Counted from the stretch's first letter, positions 35,827 to 44,952 are shown. The stretch is DNA of 64,000 bases from CAYQJS01 sp964417895 (GCA_964417895.1 CAYQJS010000015.1:43761-107760), one strand, 5' to 3'. Translations and numbers: made by a program. The notes: a model not told the origin generated them from the letters alone.

Positions 35827-35901
35827 AGCAGGCTGCTGAGCCGCTCACCCTGAGCTTGTCGAAGGGCCCTGTGGTTCGACAGGCTCACCACGAGCGGAGC
35901 C
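35827..35901. repeat. Palindromic element, right outer arm missing
   Basis: AGCAGGCTGCTG followed by CCGCTCACCCTGAGCTTGTC and, on the other side, TTCGACAGGCTCACCACGAGC: nearly identical to the inner part of 19737-19840 but without the terminal CAGCAGCCTGTTA arm. Lies between ybaB and recR. Confidence 0.75.
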
Positions 35902-35926
35902 GAACCTTTCTTGGTGAGGAGCACCT

Positions 35927-36526
35927 GTGCAAGGGACCGTCCAACCAGTCGTGCGGCTCATCGAGGCCTTCGCGAAGCTGCCGGGCATCGGCCCCAAGAC
36001 CGCGCAGCGACTCACGTTCTATCTGTTACGCGTACCCCGTGAGGTCGCTTCCGAGCTGGCGGACGCGTTAGTGCAGATGAAGGACAGCGTGATTTTCTGC
36101 TCTTCGTGCTTCAACATCACGGCCCACGACCCGTGCGAGATCTGTGCCGACGAGCGCCGCGACCGCAGCCTCGTCTGCGTCGTCGAGGAGCCGCTCGACG
36201 TGCTGGCGCTGGAGCGCACGCGGGGCTATCGGGGCCTCTATCACGTGCTCCACGGGGCCCTTTCGCCCATTGAGGGCGTCGGCCCCGACGACCTGAAGAT
36301 CGCGCCGCTCCTCGCTCGCCTCCACGGTGGCGCCGTCCACGAGGTGATTCTCGCCACCAACCCCAACGTCGAAGGCGACACCACCGCACAGTATCTCACC
36401 CATTTGCTGCGGCCGCTGGGCGTCGGTGTGACGCGCATCGCGCGTGGGCTGCCCGTCGGAGGCGACCTGGAATACGCCGACGAGGTGACGCTGGCCCAGG
36501 CGATGGAGAATCGACGAGCGGTCTAG
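35927..36526 (+). CDS. recR: Recombination protein RecR
   Basis: A 199-residue protein with the N-terminal helix-hairpin-helix FAKLPGIGPKTAQRL. The zinc finger is CSSCFNITAHDPCEIC. The Toprim domain starts VCVVEEPLDVLALERT, and the C-terminal Walker-like EVILATNPNVEGDTTAQYL and RIARGLPVGGDLEYADEVTL match the family. It forms a ring clamp that works with RecO. The GTG start follows GAGGAG. Confidence 0.95.
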   Translation: MQGTVQPVVRLIEAFAKLPGIGPKTAQRLTFYLLRVPREVASELADALVQMKDSVIFCSSCFNITAHDPCEICADERRDRSLVCVVEEPLDVLALERTRGYRGLYHVLHGALSPIEGVGPDDLKIAPLLARLHGGAVHEVILATNPNVEGDTTAQYLTHLLRPLGVGVTRIARGLPVGGDLEYADEVTLAQAMENRRAV

Positions 36527-36709
36527 CCGAGACAGCGCCGGCGATGGCTCCTCGTCACCTCGTCGATACTCGCTCTCCGTCGGGACCCTACGAGGTCAAA
36601 CCGGATATGGCTTGCTTTTCCCAGGACCTCTGCGCCGCCCGGTTGCGTTTCGGCCGTGGAGTATACTGGGGGCCAATCTCACCTCCCCTTATGAAGGGCG
36701 GGGATCAGG

Positions 36710-37966
36710 ATGGATGAGTCCGAGTCATCTCTGAGGCGCTCGCAGCCGTTCTTAAACGCTGACGAGCGCGAGTTGATGGACCTTCTCGAGGAGACTCCCG
36801 CTCGCTTCCGCAGCCTGCGCCGCGGCGAAGTAGTCGAGGGCGTCGTCGTCCAGGTCGGCCGGGATGAGATTCTCGTGGATGTCGGTACCAAAGCCGAGGC
36901 CGTCATCCCGTCTGCGGAGTCCGGTGCGCCCACAGGAGACCTCAACGCTGTCGCCCGGGTGGGCGAATCCATCGTGGCCATGGTGGTCGAGCCCGAGAAC
37001 CGCGAGGGCCACGCGATCCTCTCGCTGGCCCGCGCCCAAACCGAGCGTGGCTGGCGCGACTTGCAACGGCTCCTGGACTCAGGCGAGAGCATCGAGGCGG
37101 AGGTGGTCGACTTCAACCGCGGTGGCTTGATCGTCAATGTTGGCGGCGTCCGGGGATTCGTGCCGCTCTCGCAGATCGTCGATCTGCGCCAGTCGGGTGG
37201 CGGCGAGGACATCATGGAGGACCGTCTTGCGCCGATGAGGGGCAGGCTGCTCGGTCTCAAGGTCATCGAGCTGAATCGGCGCCGGAACCGCGTCATTCTC
37301 TCCGAGCGAGCCGCCAGCCAGGAGCGGCGCGCACGCGATCGGGATCGGCTTATCGAGGAGCTGGAGGAGGGCCAGGTCCGCATCGGCCGCGTCAGCAGCG
37401 TCGCCGACTTTGGCGCCTTCGTCGACCTCGGTGGTGCGGACGGACTGGTGCACCTCACCGAGCTGTCCTGGTCGGCCGTCGCCCACCCGAGCCACGTCGT
37501 GCACGTGGGCGAGGAGGTCGAGGTTCTCGTGCTGGGCGTGGATCGAGAGAAGAAAAAGATCGCTCTCAGCTTGAAGCGCACCCGCCGGCAGCCGTGGGAC
37601 AGCATCTCCGAGCACTACGCCATCGGACAAATCGTCCCCGCGCGCATCACCAAGCTTGCCACTTTCGGGGCGTTCGCCGAGCTGGAGCCGGGGATCGAGG
37701 GGCTCATCCACATTTCAGAGCTGTCCGACGAGCGCATCCAGAACCCCAAGAACGTTGTTCGGGAGGGAGAGCAGGTCACCGTCAAGATCCTCAGAATCGA
37801 GCTGGAGCGGCGCCGCTTGGGTCTGAGCCTCAAACAGGCGCGGGCGGAGCTGGAGGCTGAAGAGCTCGCCGGGCAGTCCATGGTGTTCGGCGCCGCTGAT
37901 GATGAGGAAAACCTGGCCGAGGGAAGCTGGATGGGAGGCGCGCGCGTTATCCATAGTGGAGAGTAA
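36710..37966 (+). CDS. rpsA: 30S ribosomal protein S1 (four S1 domains)
   Basis: A 418-residue protein with four consecutive S1 RNA-binding domains, beginning near residues 38, 124, 217 and 302. The third is the best match (GRVSSVADFGAFVDLGGADG); the fourth reads ARITKLATFGAFAELEPGIEG. S1 helps recruit mRNA to the 30S subunit. Four domains rather than six is common outside Proteobacteria. The ATG follows GGCGGGGATCAGG. Confidence 0.93.
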   Translation: MDESESSLRRSQPFLNADERELMDLLEETPARFRSLRRGEVVEGVVVQVGRDEILVDVGTKAEAVIPSAESGAPTGDLNAVARVGESIVAMVVEPENREGHAILSLARAQTERGWRDLQRLLDSGESIEAEVVDFNRGGLIVNVGGVRGFVPLSQIVDLRQSGGGEDIMEDRLAPMRGRLLGLKVIELNRRRNRVILSERAASQERRARDRDRLIEELEEGQVRIGRVSSVADFGAFVDLGGADGLVHLTELSWSAVAHPSHVVHVGEEVEVLVLGVDREKKKIALSLKRTRRQPWDSISEHYAIGQIVPARITKLATFGAFAELEPGIEGLIHISELSDERIQNPKNVVREGEQVTVKILRIELERRRLGLSLKQARAELEAEELAGQSMVFGAADDEENLAEGSWMGGARVIHSGE

Positions 37967-38026
37967 GCGCGTCGGCTTCGCGACGCCCGCCGGTTGCGTC
38001 GTCAACAGGCGCTGGCGCCCAAAACC

Positions 38027-38054
38027 ATGACTCTCAGGGTGAGGCCGGTATAAT
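38027..38054 (+). promoter_or_regulatory. Candidate clpC promoter
   Basis: ATGACT (38027-38032) and TATAAT (38049-38054) are separated by 16 bp, with the ATG of clpC 53 bp further on. No CIRCE or CtsR-type operator is recognisable. Confidence 0.5.
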
Positions 38055-38106
38055 CGTTGTGGGCAAGCGTCGCCGGGAACGCAGCCCAGGCATCGGAGAC
38101 TGACAG

Positions 38107-40587
38107 ATGGCAGAACGGTTCGACAAATTCACCGAACGCGCCCGTAAGGTCCTCCAACTCGCGCAGGAAGAGGCCCAGCGTTTCAACCACAACTACATCG
38201 GGACGGAGCATCTCCTTCTGGGGCTTGTGCGCGAGGGCGAGGGTGTCGCGGCGAAGGTGCTGGCTAACCTGGGCGTTGATCTCAACAAGGTCCGCAGCGC
38301 CGTGGAGTTCATCATCGGACGTGGTGAGCGGACCGTCACCGGCGACATTGGCTTGACGCCGCGCGCGAAGAAAGTCATTGAGTTGTCCGTCGAGGAGGCC
38401 CGGCGTCTGAACCACAATTACATCGGAACCGAGCATCTCTTGCTCGGACTCGTGCGCGAGGGCGAAGGGATTGCTGCTGGCGTGCTCGAGAGCCTGGGCG
38501 TCAGCCTCGACAAGGTGCGCCAGCAAGTCAATTACGTGCTCAACCAGTCCAGCACGTACTCGCAACAGGAGTCGCGGCACTCTTCTAAGACGCCGGTCAT
38601 CGACCAGATGGGCATGGACCTCACTGCCGCCGCTCGCGCCAACAAGCTGGACCCGTGTATCGGGCGCGAGAAGGAGTTGGAGCGCGTCATCCAGATCCTG
38701 TCGCGCCGCACGAAGAACAACCCCGCCCTCGTGGGCGAGCCGGGCGTCGGAAAGACGGCGATTGTTGAGGGTCTGGCCCAGCGGATCGCCGCCGGCGATG
38801 CTCCTGAGACTCTGATGGGTAAGCGCCTCTTGACGCTGGACATCGGGTCGCTGGTGGCGGGCACGAAGTATCGCGGCGAGTTCGAGGAGCGCCTGAAGAA
38901 AATCGTGGAGGAAGTGCGCAGCTCAGGCAACTGCGTGCTATTCATCGACGAGCTGCACACTCTGGTGGGCGCCGGCGCCGCGGAGGGCGCTGTCGACGCC
39001 GCCAACATCCTCAAGCCCTCCCTGGCGCGCGGCGAGCTGCAGTGCATCGGCGCCACGACCCTCGACGAGTACCGCAAATACATCGAGAAGGACGCGGCGC
39101 TGGAGAGGCGATTCCAACCGGTTCTCGTGGAGGAGCCGACCATCGAGCAGACCATTGAGATTCTCCGCGGCATCAAGGACCGCTACGAGGCTCACCACAA
39201 GCTCGATATCAGCGACGAGTCCCTGAAGGCCGCCGCCGAGCTGGCTGCGCGCTACGTGCCCGACCGCTTCCTTCCCGACAAGGCCATCGACCTCATCGAC
39301 GAGGCGGCCTCGCGCGTGCGGCTGCAGCGGGCGACAACGCCGCCCACGTTGAAGGATGCGTTGCGGGGGCTCGAGTCGGTCCAGAGCGAGAAGGATGCCG
39401 CCATCGGCGCGCAGCAGTACGAGCTGGCCGCCGAGCTGCGCGACCGCGAGTCGAAGCTCCGTGAGAAGATCGAGAAGCTCGAGGCCGGTTGGCAGACCCA
39501 GCAAGGGGTCGACCGCCCTGTCGTCGGTCCGGAGGACATCGCCCACGTTGTGTCCATGTGGACGGGCATCCCGGTCATGCGTATCGCCGAAGAGGAAACG
39601 GCGCGGCTCCTCAAGATGGAGGAGGCGATCCGCGGCCGGGTGATTGGCCAGGACGAGGCGATCACGGTCGTCTCGCGGGCGGTACGGCGGGCGCGTGCCG
39701 GGCTGAAGGACGCGCGCAAGCCTATCGGCTCGTTCATCTTCCTCGGCCCCACGGGCGTTGGCAAGACCGAGTTGGCGCGCGCGCTGGCGGAGTTCATGTT
39801 CGGCAGCGAGGAGTCGCTGATCCGGATCGACATGTCAGAGTTTATGGAGCGCCACTCGGTGGCGCGCCTTGTCGGCGCTCCACCAGGCTACGTGGGGTAC
39901 GAGGAGGGCGGCCAGCTCACCGAGGCCGTCCGCCGTAAGAGCTATTCGGTGATTCTGCTCGATGAGATCGAGAAGGCCCACCCGGAGGTCTTCAATATCC
40001 TCCTCCAGATCCTGGACGACGGACGACTCACCGACGCCAAGGGCCGCCGGGTCGACTTCCGCAACACCATCGTGATCATGACCTCGAACGTCGGAACTGA
40101 GGCGATCCGCAAGGACAGCCGACTCGGTTTCCTCACCGCGTCCGACCAAGACAGGGCGAAGGCGGACGAGTACCAGCGCATGAAGGACAAGGTGTTGGGG
40201 GAGCTGAAGAACATCTTCCGGCCCGAGTTCCTGAACCGTATCGACGCCACCGTCGCCTTCCACGCCCTCGGCAAAGAAGAGATCCGCCAGATCGTGGACC
40301 TGATGCTGAATCGCGTGCGAGGCGAGCTGGTAGAGCAGGAGATGAAGATCGAGGTCACCGTTCCTGCCAAGGACTTCCTGGTGGAGAAGGGATTCGACCA
40401 GGCCTTCGGCGCACGGCCGCTGCGCCGCGCGATCCAGAACTACGTGGAGGACCCGCTGGCGCAGGCCTTCCTCGAGGGCCGTTTCCACCGCGGCGACACG
40501 GTGCTCATCGACTGCCAGAACGACGAGCTGGTCTTGACGAAGGCCGAAGCGGAGGCCGAGGAGGAGGCGCTCGTCGAGACCGCATAG
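38107..40587 (+). CDS. clpC: ATP-dependent Clp protease ATP-binding subunit ClpC
   Basis: An 826-residue Hsp100 unfoldase partner of ClpP. Two Clp-N repeats lie in the first 150 residues (NYIGTEHLLLGLVREGEG occurs twice). AAA1 has GEPGVGKTAIVEGL. A UVR-type middle segment (AIGAQQYELAAELRDRESKL) marks it as ClpC rather than ClpB. AAA2 has GPTGVGKTELARALAEF and the arginine-finger region. It degrades misfolded and regulatory proteins. mcsA/mcsB and ctsR are not adjacent. A strong terminator follows. Confidence 0.95.
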   Translation: MAERFDKFTERARKVLQLAQEEAQRFNHNYIGTEHLLLGLVREGEGVAAKVLANLGVDLNKVRSAVEFIIGRGERTVTGDIGLTPRAKKVIELSVEEARRLNHNYIGTEHLLLGLVREGEGIAAGVLESLGVSLDKVRQQVNYVLNQSSTYSQQESRHSSKTPVIDQMGMDLTAAARANKLDPCIGREKELERVIQILSRRTKNNPALVGEPGVGKTAIVEGLAQRIAAGDAPETLMGKRLLTLDIGSLVAGTKYRGEFEERLKKIVEEVRSSGNCVLFIDELHTLVGAGAAEGAVDAANILKPSLARGELQCIGATTLDEYRKYIEKDAALERRFQPVLVEEPTIEQTIEILRGIKDRYEAHHKLDISDESLKAAAELAARYVPDRFLPDKAIDLIDEAASRVRLQRATTPPTLKDALRGLESVQSEKDAAIGAQQYELAAELRDRESKLREKIEKLEAGWQTQQGVDRPVVGPEDIAHVVSMWTGIPVMRIAEEETARLLKMEEAIRGRVIGQDEAITVVSRAVRRARAGLKDARKPIGSFIFLGPTGVGKTELARALAEFMFGSEESLIRIDMSEFMERHSVARLVGAPPGYVGYEEGGQLTEAVRRKSYSVILLDEIEKAHPEVFNILLQILDDGRLTDAKGRRVDFRNTIVIMTSNVGTEAIRKDSRLGFLTASDQDRAKADEYQRMKDKVLGELKNIFRPEFLNRIDATVAFHALGKEEIRQIVDLMLNRVRGELVEQEMKIEVTVPAKDFLVEKGFDQAFGARPLRRAIQNYVEDPLAQAFLEGRFHRGDTVLIDCQNDELVLTKAEAEAEEEALVETA

Positions 40588-40616
40588 CCGTTGTCGTTAA
40601 TGGAATGACGAATTCA

Positions 40617-40655
40617 CAGAAGAGGGGCCCGGCGATGCGCCGGCCCCTTCTTCTT
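40617..40655 (+). terminator. Intrinsic terminator after clpC
   Basis: GGGGCCCGGCG and CGCCGGCCCC form a GC-rich stem around GATG, extended by AGAAG/CTTCT and followed by a T-rich tail. Separates clpC from the toxin-like gene. Confidence 0.8.
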
Positions 40656-40674
40656 TCCGACCAATCATCCTCAG

Positions 40675-41031
40675 TTGTTTGGAGGTGCTCGAGCGTCGGG
40701 CGAAACTAGCAATCGGGCGACGATTGACCCCTTCAGTGTGCGGTTCAGTCAGAGGAGCATTTCCTCCAGCTTCCGAGTTCGCGGTACTATTGAGCAACTA
40801 GCAGAGGATCTGCGAAGCGGGACCATAAGTCCGTTGGACGTTGACCCCATTAGACTGGTCCGGCGGGGTGATCTGTTTTTTGCTCTCGACAATCGCCGTC
40901 TTGAAGCGTTTCGAAGAGCCGGGTTAGAGGTTCCATATCGCATGGCGACGCCAGAGGAGGCCAGGCGCTACCGTTGGAAGTACACGACCAGGAATCAGGG
41001 AGTCTCGATTCACGTGATCGGAGAAGCCTGA
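40675..41031 (+). CDS. Orphan toxin-tip-like protein (polymorphic-toxin C-terminal domain)
   Basis: A 118-residue frame from TTG at 40675 without a ribosome binding site. The body IDPFSVRFSQRSISSSFR, followed by LAEDLRSGTISPLDVDPIRL and DLFFALDNRRLEAFRRAGLE, resembles a ParB-like domain that I know as the C-terminal toxic tip of RHS and related polymorphic toxins. It lacks any delivery domain or signal, so it looks like a detached tip. The next gene, 3 bp downstream, resembles a known immunity-type protein, which supports the reading. Alternatively it may be an intact cytosolic ParB-like protein started at an internal GTG. Confidence 0.6.
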   Translation: MFGGARASGETSNRATIDPFSVRFSQRSISSSFRVRGTIEQLAEDLRSGTISPLDVDPIRLVRRGDLFFALDNRRLEAFRRAGLEVPYRMATPEEARRYRWKYTTRNQGVSIHVIGEA

Positions 41032-41034
41032 GCA

Positions 41035-41298
41035 GTGGCCGCTGAGAGATTACTCGACAGAATGGACGCCGTTGGATCGCGCGAGGATTTCGCAAGGTTC
41101 GTCCGGGCCCTTGCCGGCGAGCTTCGCGAAGAGCCGAACGCTTGGGAGAACAGCGATCTGCCGTCCTTCCTCGATGGGCTTGCGAGATGGGTTGCTGACA
41201 TGGATGGGTACTACAAGAACGCGAAGATTCCCCTTGCAGAAGAGCCCAACTGGAGGCTCCTTGCCGACATGCTCATGGCAGCAACGATGTACGAATGA
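41035..41298 (+). CDS. Immunity-type protein (DUF7660-like)
   Basis: An 87-residue acidic protein starting with GTG 3 bp after the toxin-like gene. The pattern VGSREDFARFVRALAGEL, then DLPSFLDGLARWVADMDGYY and EEPNWRLLADMLMAATMYE matches small proteins found beside polymorphic toxin tips and presumed to be immunity proteins. It is probably cytosolic. The name rests on remembered family pattern. Confidence 0.6.
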   Translation: MAAERLLDRMDAVGSREDFARFVRALAGELREEPNAWENSDLPSFLDGLARWVADMDGYYKNAKIPLAEEPNWRLLADMLMAATMYE

Positions 41299-41405
41299 GT
41301 ACGAGCTTCCCTGCCCCGATCGGCCCCTAGTCGGCGTCCCGGGAAGTGGCCAAATCTCGATCCACCTACGAGTGCTAGGCATGCGGGGCGCAGTTCCCAC
41401 GCTGG

Positions 41406-42716
41406 ATGGGCCAGTGCCCGAGCTGCGGACAATGGAACTCGCTAGAGGAGCGGATCGCCGCCACGATCCAGCGGCGCCCTGCTTCCCGACCCGCGCCAAT
41501 AGCTGTTCGCCAGCTCGCCGACATCGAGCTCGAGCCGGCGCCCCGCCTCCGCTCTGCTTTTCAGGAGTGGGACCGCGTTCTTGGGGGCGGCATCGTGCCA
41601 GGCTCCGTCGTGCTGGTGGGAGGCGACCCGGGCGTCGGCAAGTCCACCCTCCTGATGCAGGTGGCGGACTCGGTCGCCTCGGAAGATGGATCTCGCGGGG
41701 GCGTTCTGTACGTCTCCGGTGAGGAGTCGCTGCCGCAGATCGGCATGCGGGCACGCCGCCTCGGGCTCGACCCCCGCGGCCTGCGCTTCAGCGCTGAGAC
41801 GGACCTTGAGGCCGTTGTCGCCGCCGTGGAGGCGAGCCCTCCGCACGTTCTTGTGGTGGATTCCATCCAGAGCGTGTACGAGCCGTCGCTCGATTCCGCT
41901 CACGGAAGTGTCAGCCAGGTGCGGGAGTGCACCCTGCGACTGCATCGCCTCGCGAAGGAGCGCAACGTGGCCACCCTCCTCATCGGGCACGTCACCAAGG
42001 AGGGCGCTATTGCCGGTCCTCGGGTTGTCGAGCACCTGGTCGACGCCGTCCTCTACCTGGAAGGGGAGAGGCTCCAGGCGTACCGCCTGCTGAGGAGCGT
42101 CAAGAATCGCTTCGGCGCTACCAGCGAGGTGGGTGTGTTCGAGATGCGGGATGGCGGGCTGGTCGAAGTAGAGAACCCCTCGGCCGTGTTTCTCGCCGAT
42201 CGGGTCGAGAACGCCAGTGGCTCGGCCGTGTTCGTGACCGCCGAGGGGACGCGGCCTATGCTCGTAGAGGTGCAGGCGCTCGTCGCGCGGACGACGTTGA
42301 CCATGCCCCGGCGTATGTCCAGTGGCGTCGATCAGAACCGGGTGCTCCTCATCGCTGCCGTGCTGAGCAAGCGAGTCGGCGTCGCGTTCCACGCCTTTGA
42401 CATTCACATCAACGTCGTCGGGGGCCTCCGTATCGAAGAGACCGGCGCCGATCTCGCGACGGCGCTGGCGATGGTATCGTCGTTTAAGGACCGTGCGCTC
42501 AGCCCGCGCATGGTTGCCATCGGCGAGATCGGGCTCGCGGGCGAGCTGCGCGCTGTCAGTCGCATGGATGTGCGCCTGCGGGAGGCGGCCCGGCTCGGAT
42601 TCCAGGAGGCGCTGCTCCCGCGGGGCGCGCGGGCGCGCATGGAGCCTGTGGCCGGCATCGAGGTTGCGGAGGCGGCCACCGTGCGAGAGGCCGTGGCGCT
42701 CGCGGGCCTACAATAA
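41406..42716 (+). CDS. radA: DNA repair protein RadA, N-terminal zinc finger cut by amber codon
   Basis: The open part is 436 residues. It holds WMGQCPSCGQWNS (second half of the zinc finger), Walker A GGDPGVGKSTLLMQV, the KNRFG motif in VKNRFGATSEVG and a Lon-like C-terminal domain (GGLRIEETGADLATALA). RadA/Sms is a RecA-like helicase for branch migration. In the same frame upstream, a GTG at 41346 would encode MAKSRSTYEC, then TAG (41376-41378), then ACGAQFPRW. This is the missing first CxxC half, interrupted by one amber codon. The protein as open begins at ATG 41406 without the first cysteine pair. Confidence 0.9.
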   Translation: MGQCPSCGQWNSLEERIAATIQRRPASRPAPIAVRQLADIELEPAPRLRSAFQEWDRVLGGGIVPGSVVLVGGDPGVGKSTLLMQVADSVASEDGSRGGVLYVSGEESLPQIGMRARRLGLDPRGLRFSAETDLEAVVAAVEASPPHVLVVDSIQSVYEPSLDSAHGSVSQVRECTLRLHRLAKERNVATLLIGHVTKEGAIAGPRVVEHLVDAVLYLEGERLQAYRLLRSVKNRFGATSEVGVFEMRDGGLVEVENPSAVFLADRVENASGSAVFVTAEGTRPMLVEVQALVARTTLTMPRRMSSGVDQNRVLLIAAVLSKRVGVAFHAFDIHINVVGGLRIEETGADLATALAMVSSFKDRALSPRMVAIGEIGLAGELRAVSRMDVRLREAARLGFQEALLPRGARARMEPVAGIEVAEAATVREAVALAGLQ

Positions 42717-42789
42717 AGGCATGGGTGCGGCTCATTGCGAGCCAGTACAAGATCGCTGAAGTTCGTGACCCGAGCCTCAGCCGGCGGCA

Positions 42790-42921
42790 GCCCTCTCCCA
42801 TCGCAATGGGAGAGGGGAGGGTGAGGGCGACCCACTACGCAGGCAAGCATCTCCGCTGGTTCAAAGTGCCAATGGAGGAAGTGCCCTCACCTAAACCTCT
42901 CCCACTGCGGTGAGAGAGGGA
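42790..42921. repeat. Palindromic repeat (CCCTCTCCC...GGGAGAGGG type)
   Basis: Two hairpins, GCCCTCTCCCATCGCAATGG with its GGGAGAGG partner, and CCTCTCCCACTGCGGTGAG with GAGAGGG, flank a GGGTGAGGGC/GCCCTCAC inverted pair. It fills most of the 296-bp space between radA and ispD, which holds no gene. Confidence 0.65.
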
Positions 42922-43012
42922 TGGATTGCCACCGCTGCTCCTTGGCCTCGGACATCAAGGGTCACGAACTTAGGCGACGCTGTTCTAGTCCCTCCAGAGG
43001 CTGGGGGCGCGC

Positions 43013-43756
43013 GTGAGCGCGCCAGGCCGGGAGCGAGCGGCGGGCATCCTGCTCGCCGCAGGGGCGTCGGCCCGGATGGGCGTCGACAAGCTGTGGGCCG
43101 ACCTGGGGGGTCGTCCTCTCCTCGCCTGGCCGATTGCGACCTTCGCGGCCTGCGACTGCATCCAGGAGCTCGTCATCGTGGCTTCGACGCTCAATGTCAA
43201 TCGTGTGGAGCGCCTACTGAGTGACTTGCGCGTCCGCGCGCGGGTGGTGCCCGGGGGCGAGAGGCGACGGGATTCCGTGCGCGCGGGCCTTGAGGCGCTC
43301 GGCGACGTGGAGTGGGTCATCGTTCACGACGCAGCGCGTCCCCTGCTGACGCGGGCGCTCGTCACCGACGGGCTCGAGGCCGCCCGGGCAACCGGGGCGG
43401 CCATCGCCGCCGTGCCGGCGGTAGACACCATCAAGACCGTCCGTGACGGCGAGGTCGTGGGCACACCAGCGCGCGAAGCGCTGTGGGCGGCGCAGACTCC
43501 GCAGGTGTTCCGGTTCGAGCTGCTGCTGCGGGCCCATCGAGCGGTGTCCGACGACATGACCGATGACGCGGCGCTGGTGGAGGCTATCGGAGCACGCGTC
43601 CGGGTCTACATGGGGGCCTATGCTAATATCAAGGTCACCAGTCCGGTCGATCTGCAGCTCGCCGCGCTCCTCGTTTCCGAGAACGAACGGCCGCTCGCCG
43701 AACCCGTGGCGAGCGAGGCGCCCGCCGCCGGCGACCGGCGGGCGGAGGATGTATGA
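43013..43756 (+). CDS. ispD: 2-C-methyl-D-erythritol 4-phosphate cytidylyltransferase
   Basis: A 247-residue MEP-pathway enzyme that makes CDP-methylerythritol from CTP and MEP. The nucleotide-binding start is GILLAAGASARMGVDKLW, a slightly varied GxGxRMG...K motif. VIVHDAARPLLT and the dimer-arm region with AALVEAIGARVRVYMGAYANIKVTSPVDL follow, matching the family end. A 25-residue tail after the core is unusual. Its stop overlaps the ispF start as ATGA. Confidence 0.94.
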   Translation: MSAPGRERAAGILLAAGASARMGVDKLWADLGGRPLLAWPIATFAACDCIQELVIVASTLNVNRVERLLSDLRVRARVVPGGERRRDSVRAGLEALGDVEWVIVHDAARPLLTRALVTDGLEAARATGAAIAAVPAVDTIKTVRDGEVVGTPAREALWAAQTPQVFRFELLLRAHRAVSDDMTDDAALVEAIGARVRVYMGAYANIKVTSPVDLQLAALLVSENERPLAEPVASEAPAAGDRRAEDV

Positions 43757-44253
43757 GGCAGGCGATGAGGATTGGCATCGGGCACGACCTTCACCCGCTT
43801 GCCCCGGGGCGGCCCTTGGTCCTCGGTGGCGTCACCGTTCCGCATGGACGAGGCCTCGACGGGCACTCCGATGGTGACGCCCTGACCCACGCGATCATTG
43901 ATGCGCTCCTCGGAGCGGCGGGGCGAGGCGATATCGGCCGCTGGTTTCCCGATAGCGATGAGCGCTTTCAGGATGCCCAGAGCATCGGCCTGCTGCGCGA
44001 GGTTGTGGCATCGCTCGCTGAAAGCGGGTGGAGAGTGGGGAACGTCGACGCCTCCATCGTGGCCCAGCGCCCGAGGTTGGTGCCCTATCTCGACGAGATG
44101 CGGGCGAAGCTCGCTGAAGCCCTGGATGTTGCCGCCGAAGCCGTCAACGTGAAGGCTACGTCTCCAGAGTACGTCGGTTCTCTGGGCCGTGAGGATGCCA
44201 TCGCCGCCTACGCCACCGCGCTCATCGAGCGCGAGCCTGAAAGCGGGGTCTGA
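43753..44253 (+). CDS. ispF: 2-C-methyl-D-erythritol 2,4-cyclodiphosphate synthase
   Basis: A 166-residue trimeric MEP-pathway enzyme. The metal ligands are in GIGHDLHPL (Asp12, His14) and in LDGHSDGDAL. The substrate loop DIGRWFPDSDERF and AQRPRLVPYLDEMR plus VKATSPEYVGSLGREDAIAA are family motifs. It immediately follows ispD with a 4-bp overlap, allowing coupled translation. ispE is not in the window. Confidence 0.95.
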   Translation: MRQAMRIGIGHDLHPLAPGRPLVLGGVTVPHGRGLDGHSDGDALTHAIIDALLGAAGRGDIGRWFPDSDERFQDAQSIGLLREVVASLAESGWRVGNVDASIVAQRPRLVPYLDEMRAKLAEALDVAAEAVNVKATSPEYVGSLGREDAIAAYATALIEREPESGV

Positions 44254-44256
44254 TCG

Positions 44257-44952
44257 GTGCTGGACACGTTGCGCGCCGACTTCCGGGCTGTGTTCGAGCG
44301 CGATCCCGCGGCTCAGAACGGCCTGGAGGTCGTCCTGGCCTATCCCGGCTTCCACGCGATCCTCGCACACCGGGTAGCGCATGCCCTCTGGCGGCGGGGT
44401 ATCCCCGTCCTGCCGAGGGTTTTGTCGCACGTTTCCCGCTTCCTCACGGGCATCGAGATCCATCCCGGTGCCCAGATCGGTAGAGGATTCTTCATCGACC
44501 ACGGCATGGGTGTGGTGATCGGCGAGACGACCCAGATCGGCGACGGAGTCACGCTCTACCAGGGCGTCACCCTGGGCGGGACGGGTAAAGAGCGCGGCAA
44601 GCGGCATCCGACCATCGGCAACAACGTGCTCATCAGCGTGGGGGCCAAAGTGCTCGGGGCTATCGAGATCGGCGACAACGTGAAAATCGGCGCCGGCTCG
44701 GTTGTATTGCGCGCGGTGCCGCCCAACTCGACGGTGGTCGGTGTGCCGGGGTGGGTAGTCGCGACGCACCATCCGGACACGGACATCCACGAGCGCGTCG
44801 AGGTGCTTCCGGACCCCGAGGGCGAGACGATTCAGGCGCTTCAGGAGCGCCTGGTGCTGCTCGAGGCGCGGCTCACGGCTCTGGAGCGGGAGTTGGCGGA
44901 GTCGCGCGCAGGGGAGCCCGGGGAGGCGTTGGCTCATCCGGCCCGACGGTAG
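44257..44952 (+). CDS. cysE: Serine O-acetyltransferase
   Basis: A 231-residue left-handed beta-helix acetyltransferase that makes O-acetylserine for cysteine synthesis. The hexapeptide repeats start at IEIHPGAQIGRGFFIDHG, with the catalytic His and Asp region GMGVVIGETTQIGDGV, and end VVLRAVPPNSTVVGVPG. The N-terminal helical part is short, as in the non-enterobacterial SAT type. A C-terminal coiled-coil-like tail (LQERLVLLEARLTALERELA) follows. cysS is next, so cysteine supply and charging are side by side. Confidence 0.92.
   Translation: MLDTLRADFRAVFERDPAAQNGLEVVLAYPGFHAILAHRVAHALWRRGIPVLPRVLSHVSRFLTGIEIHPGAQIGRGFFIDHGMGVVIGETTQIGDGVTLYQGVTLGGTGKERGKRHPTIGNNVLISVGAKVLGAIEIGDNVKIGAGSVVLRAVPPNSTVVGVPGWVVATHHPDTDIHERVEVLPDPEGETIQALQERLVLLEARLTALERELAESRAGEPGEALAHPARR

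Noticed and set aside
41376..41378. Recoding of the radA stop as selenocysteine
   Set aside because: The codon is TAG, not TGA, so the tRNA-Sec in this window cannot explain it.
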